Shown here piece by piece: positions 63,558-64,000 of a DNA stretch of 64,000 bases. Position 1 is the stretch's first letter; each line of letters starts with the position of its first letter. Below the pieces are notes generated by a model, which had not been told where the DNA came from, searched no databases, and saw nothing but the letters and a program-made list of their open reading frames with translations. This DNA comes from Diaporthe sp. PMI_573 (taxonomy: Eukaryota > Ascomycota > Sordariomycetes > Diaporthales > Diaporthaceae). Where the stretch lies: assembly GCA_021399435.1 (NCBI GenBank), contig JAJTUP010000027.1, forward strand, positions 744,001 to 808,000, read 5' to 3'. The position numbers and the translations under genes were made by a program.

Positions 63558-64000
63558 TTCAAGGTGCAGGTCGCAGTCGCAGGCCAGCAAGCGGCACTGG
63601 CAAAGCAAACGCCAACTGAACAATTGATCGGATGCCCGGCGGGATCAGGAAGGCGTGAGGGTGGAGCACGCAGTCTTGCACAATCAGCAGGGACGACCCA
63701 GGTCGCAGGTGACAACCGAGATCAGACGCTAAAACGGGAAAGTGCCACTATAATTGGCCAGAGGGGAGGAGGAGCCTGCAGGGTTCCAAAGTACGTACTT
63801 TACAGTACACCCCGGTACCCCGGTATCCTTCCTGGCCTGGCACGTTCTGCTTGGCAGCCTGACAGCCAAGTGGTGCAGCGGCGACCGACAGGGTTCACCT
63901 CACTTCGCCTCGCCGCAGCACAAGAAATTCCCAAGTCAGACCACCCCACGGACCGCCCCCCCCCAGAGCAGCACGTCCGAGTTGCACAAATTATTCATGA

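Larger units (their letters stand above)
62520..64000. other. upstream region of SEC2 and window end
   Basis: 1.5 kb without a supported gene. It contains a GTAT/GTAC tetranucleotide repeat (62681-62730) and a GGTGCA repeat (63521-63557). GTAC-rich palindromic words lie at 63790-63830. The minus-strand frame at 63143-63715 includes the repeat and is not convincing. Confidence 0.4.

Overview
This is nuclear DNA of a filamentous ascomycete (Pezizomycotina, probably Sordariomycetes-like). The genes carry short introns (about 50-150 nt, GTRNGY donors, CTRAC branch points). Orthologues of fungal housekeeping genes are present (PAN3, Sec2, Tad2, a UBX2/UBXD8-type protein, a Shb17-type phosphatase). 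There are also lineage-typical families: a Pth11-like rhodopsin-domain membrane protein, DUF7924-like and DUF6594-like proteins, and a C2H2 factor. Repeats show C-to-T/G-to-A decay of the kind made by repeat-induced point mutation (RIP). No bacterial-type operons, CRISPR arrays, rRNA or confident tRNA genes were seen. The species cannot be named from the sequence.

Layout. 1-12 kb is an accessory, transposon-rich compartment. It has a partial homeodomain-like gene running off the left edge and a fold-back element with two 529-nt inverted arms (1395-3100). Next comes a homeodomain-C2H2 reading frame that continues in frame, across one amber codon, into a DEDDh-exonuclease-like module (3191-5704). 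After that come a short fragment present in intron-plus and intron-minus copies, an array of six ACTGGT sites, a solo arm of the fold-back element, a decayed Ty3/gypsy reverse transcriptase and an alpha/beta-hydrolase pseudogene. 12-24 kb holds intact genes: a BAR-SH3 adaptor, a large ZGRF1/Mte1/Dbl2-like DNA-repair protein, a Pth11-like receptor and an APH-fold kinase.

24-28 kb is again eroded: a frameshifted DUF7924-like gene, an unknown ORF and a P-loop kinase fragment. A gene-poor, GC-rich stretch of almost 3 kb leads to a C2H2 regulator (30.9-33 kb). It is followed by a zinc-cluster-like regulator with C-terminal hydrophobic helices (34.9-37.5 kb) and Tad2 with an unusual N-terminal extension (39.8-42 kb). 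43-47 kb contains a DUF6594-like pseudogene with two frameshifts and a methyltransferase pseudogene.

47-64 kb is dense housekeeping sequence: a double GFA/CENP-V protein, PAN3, the UBX protein, a small hypothetical ORF, the sedoheptulose-bisphosphatase-like gene, two small proteins (one probably mitochondrial) and Sec2. The genes do not form one pathway. The clearest theme is alternation between conserved gene blocks and blocks holding broken accessory genes and repeats. Because the supplied reading frames allow GTG/TTG starts, starts and introns were re-derived here from ATG codons, splice consensus and family alignment from memory. Family assignments rest on motif recognition, not on a database search.
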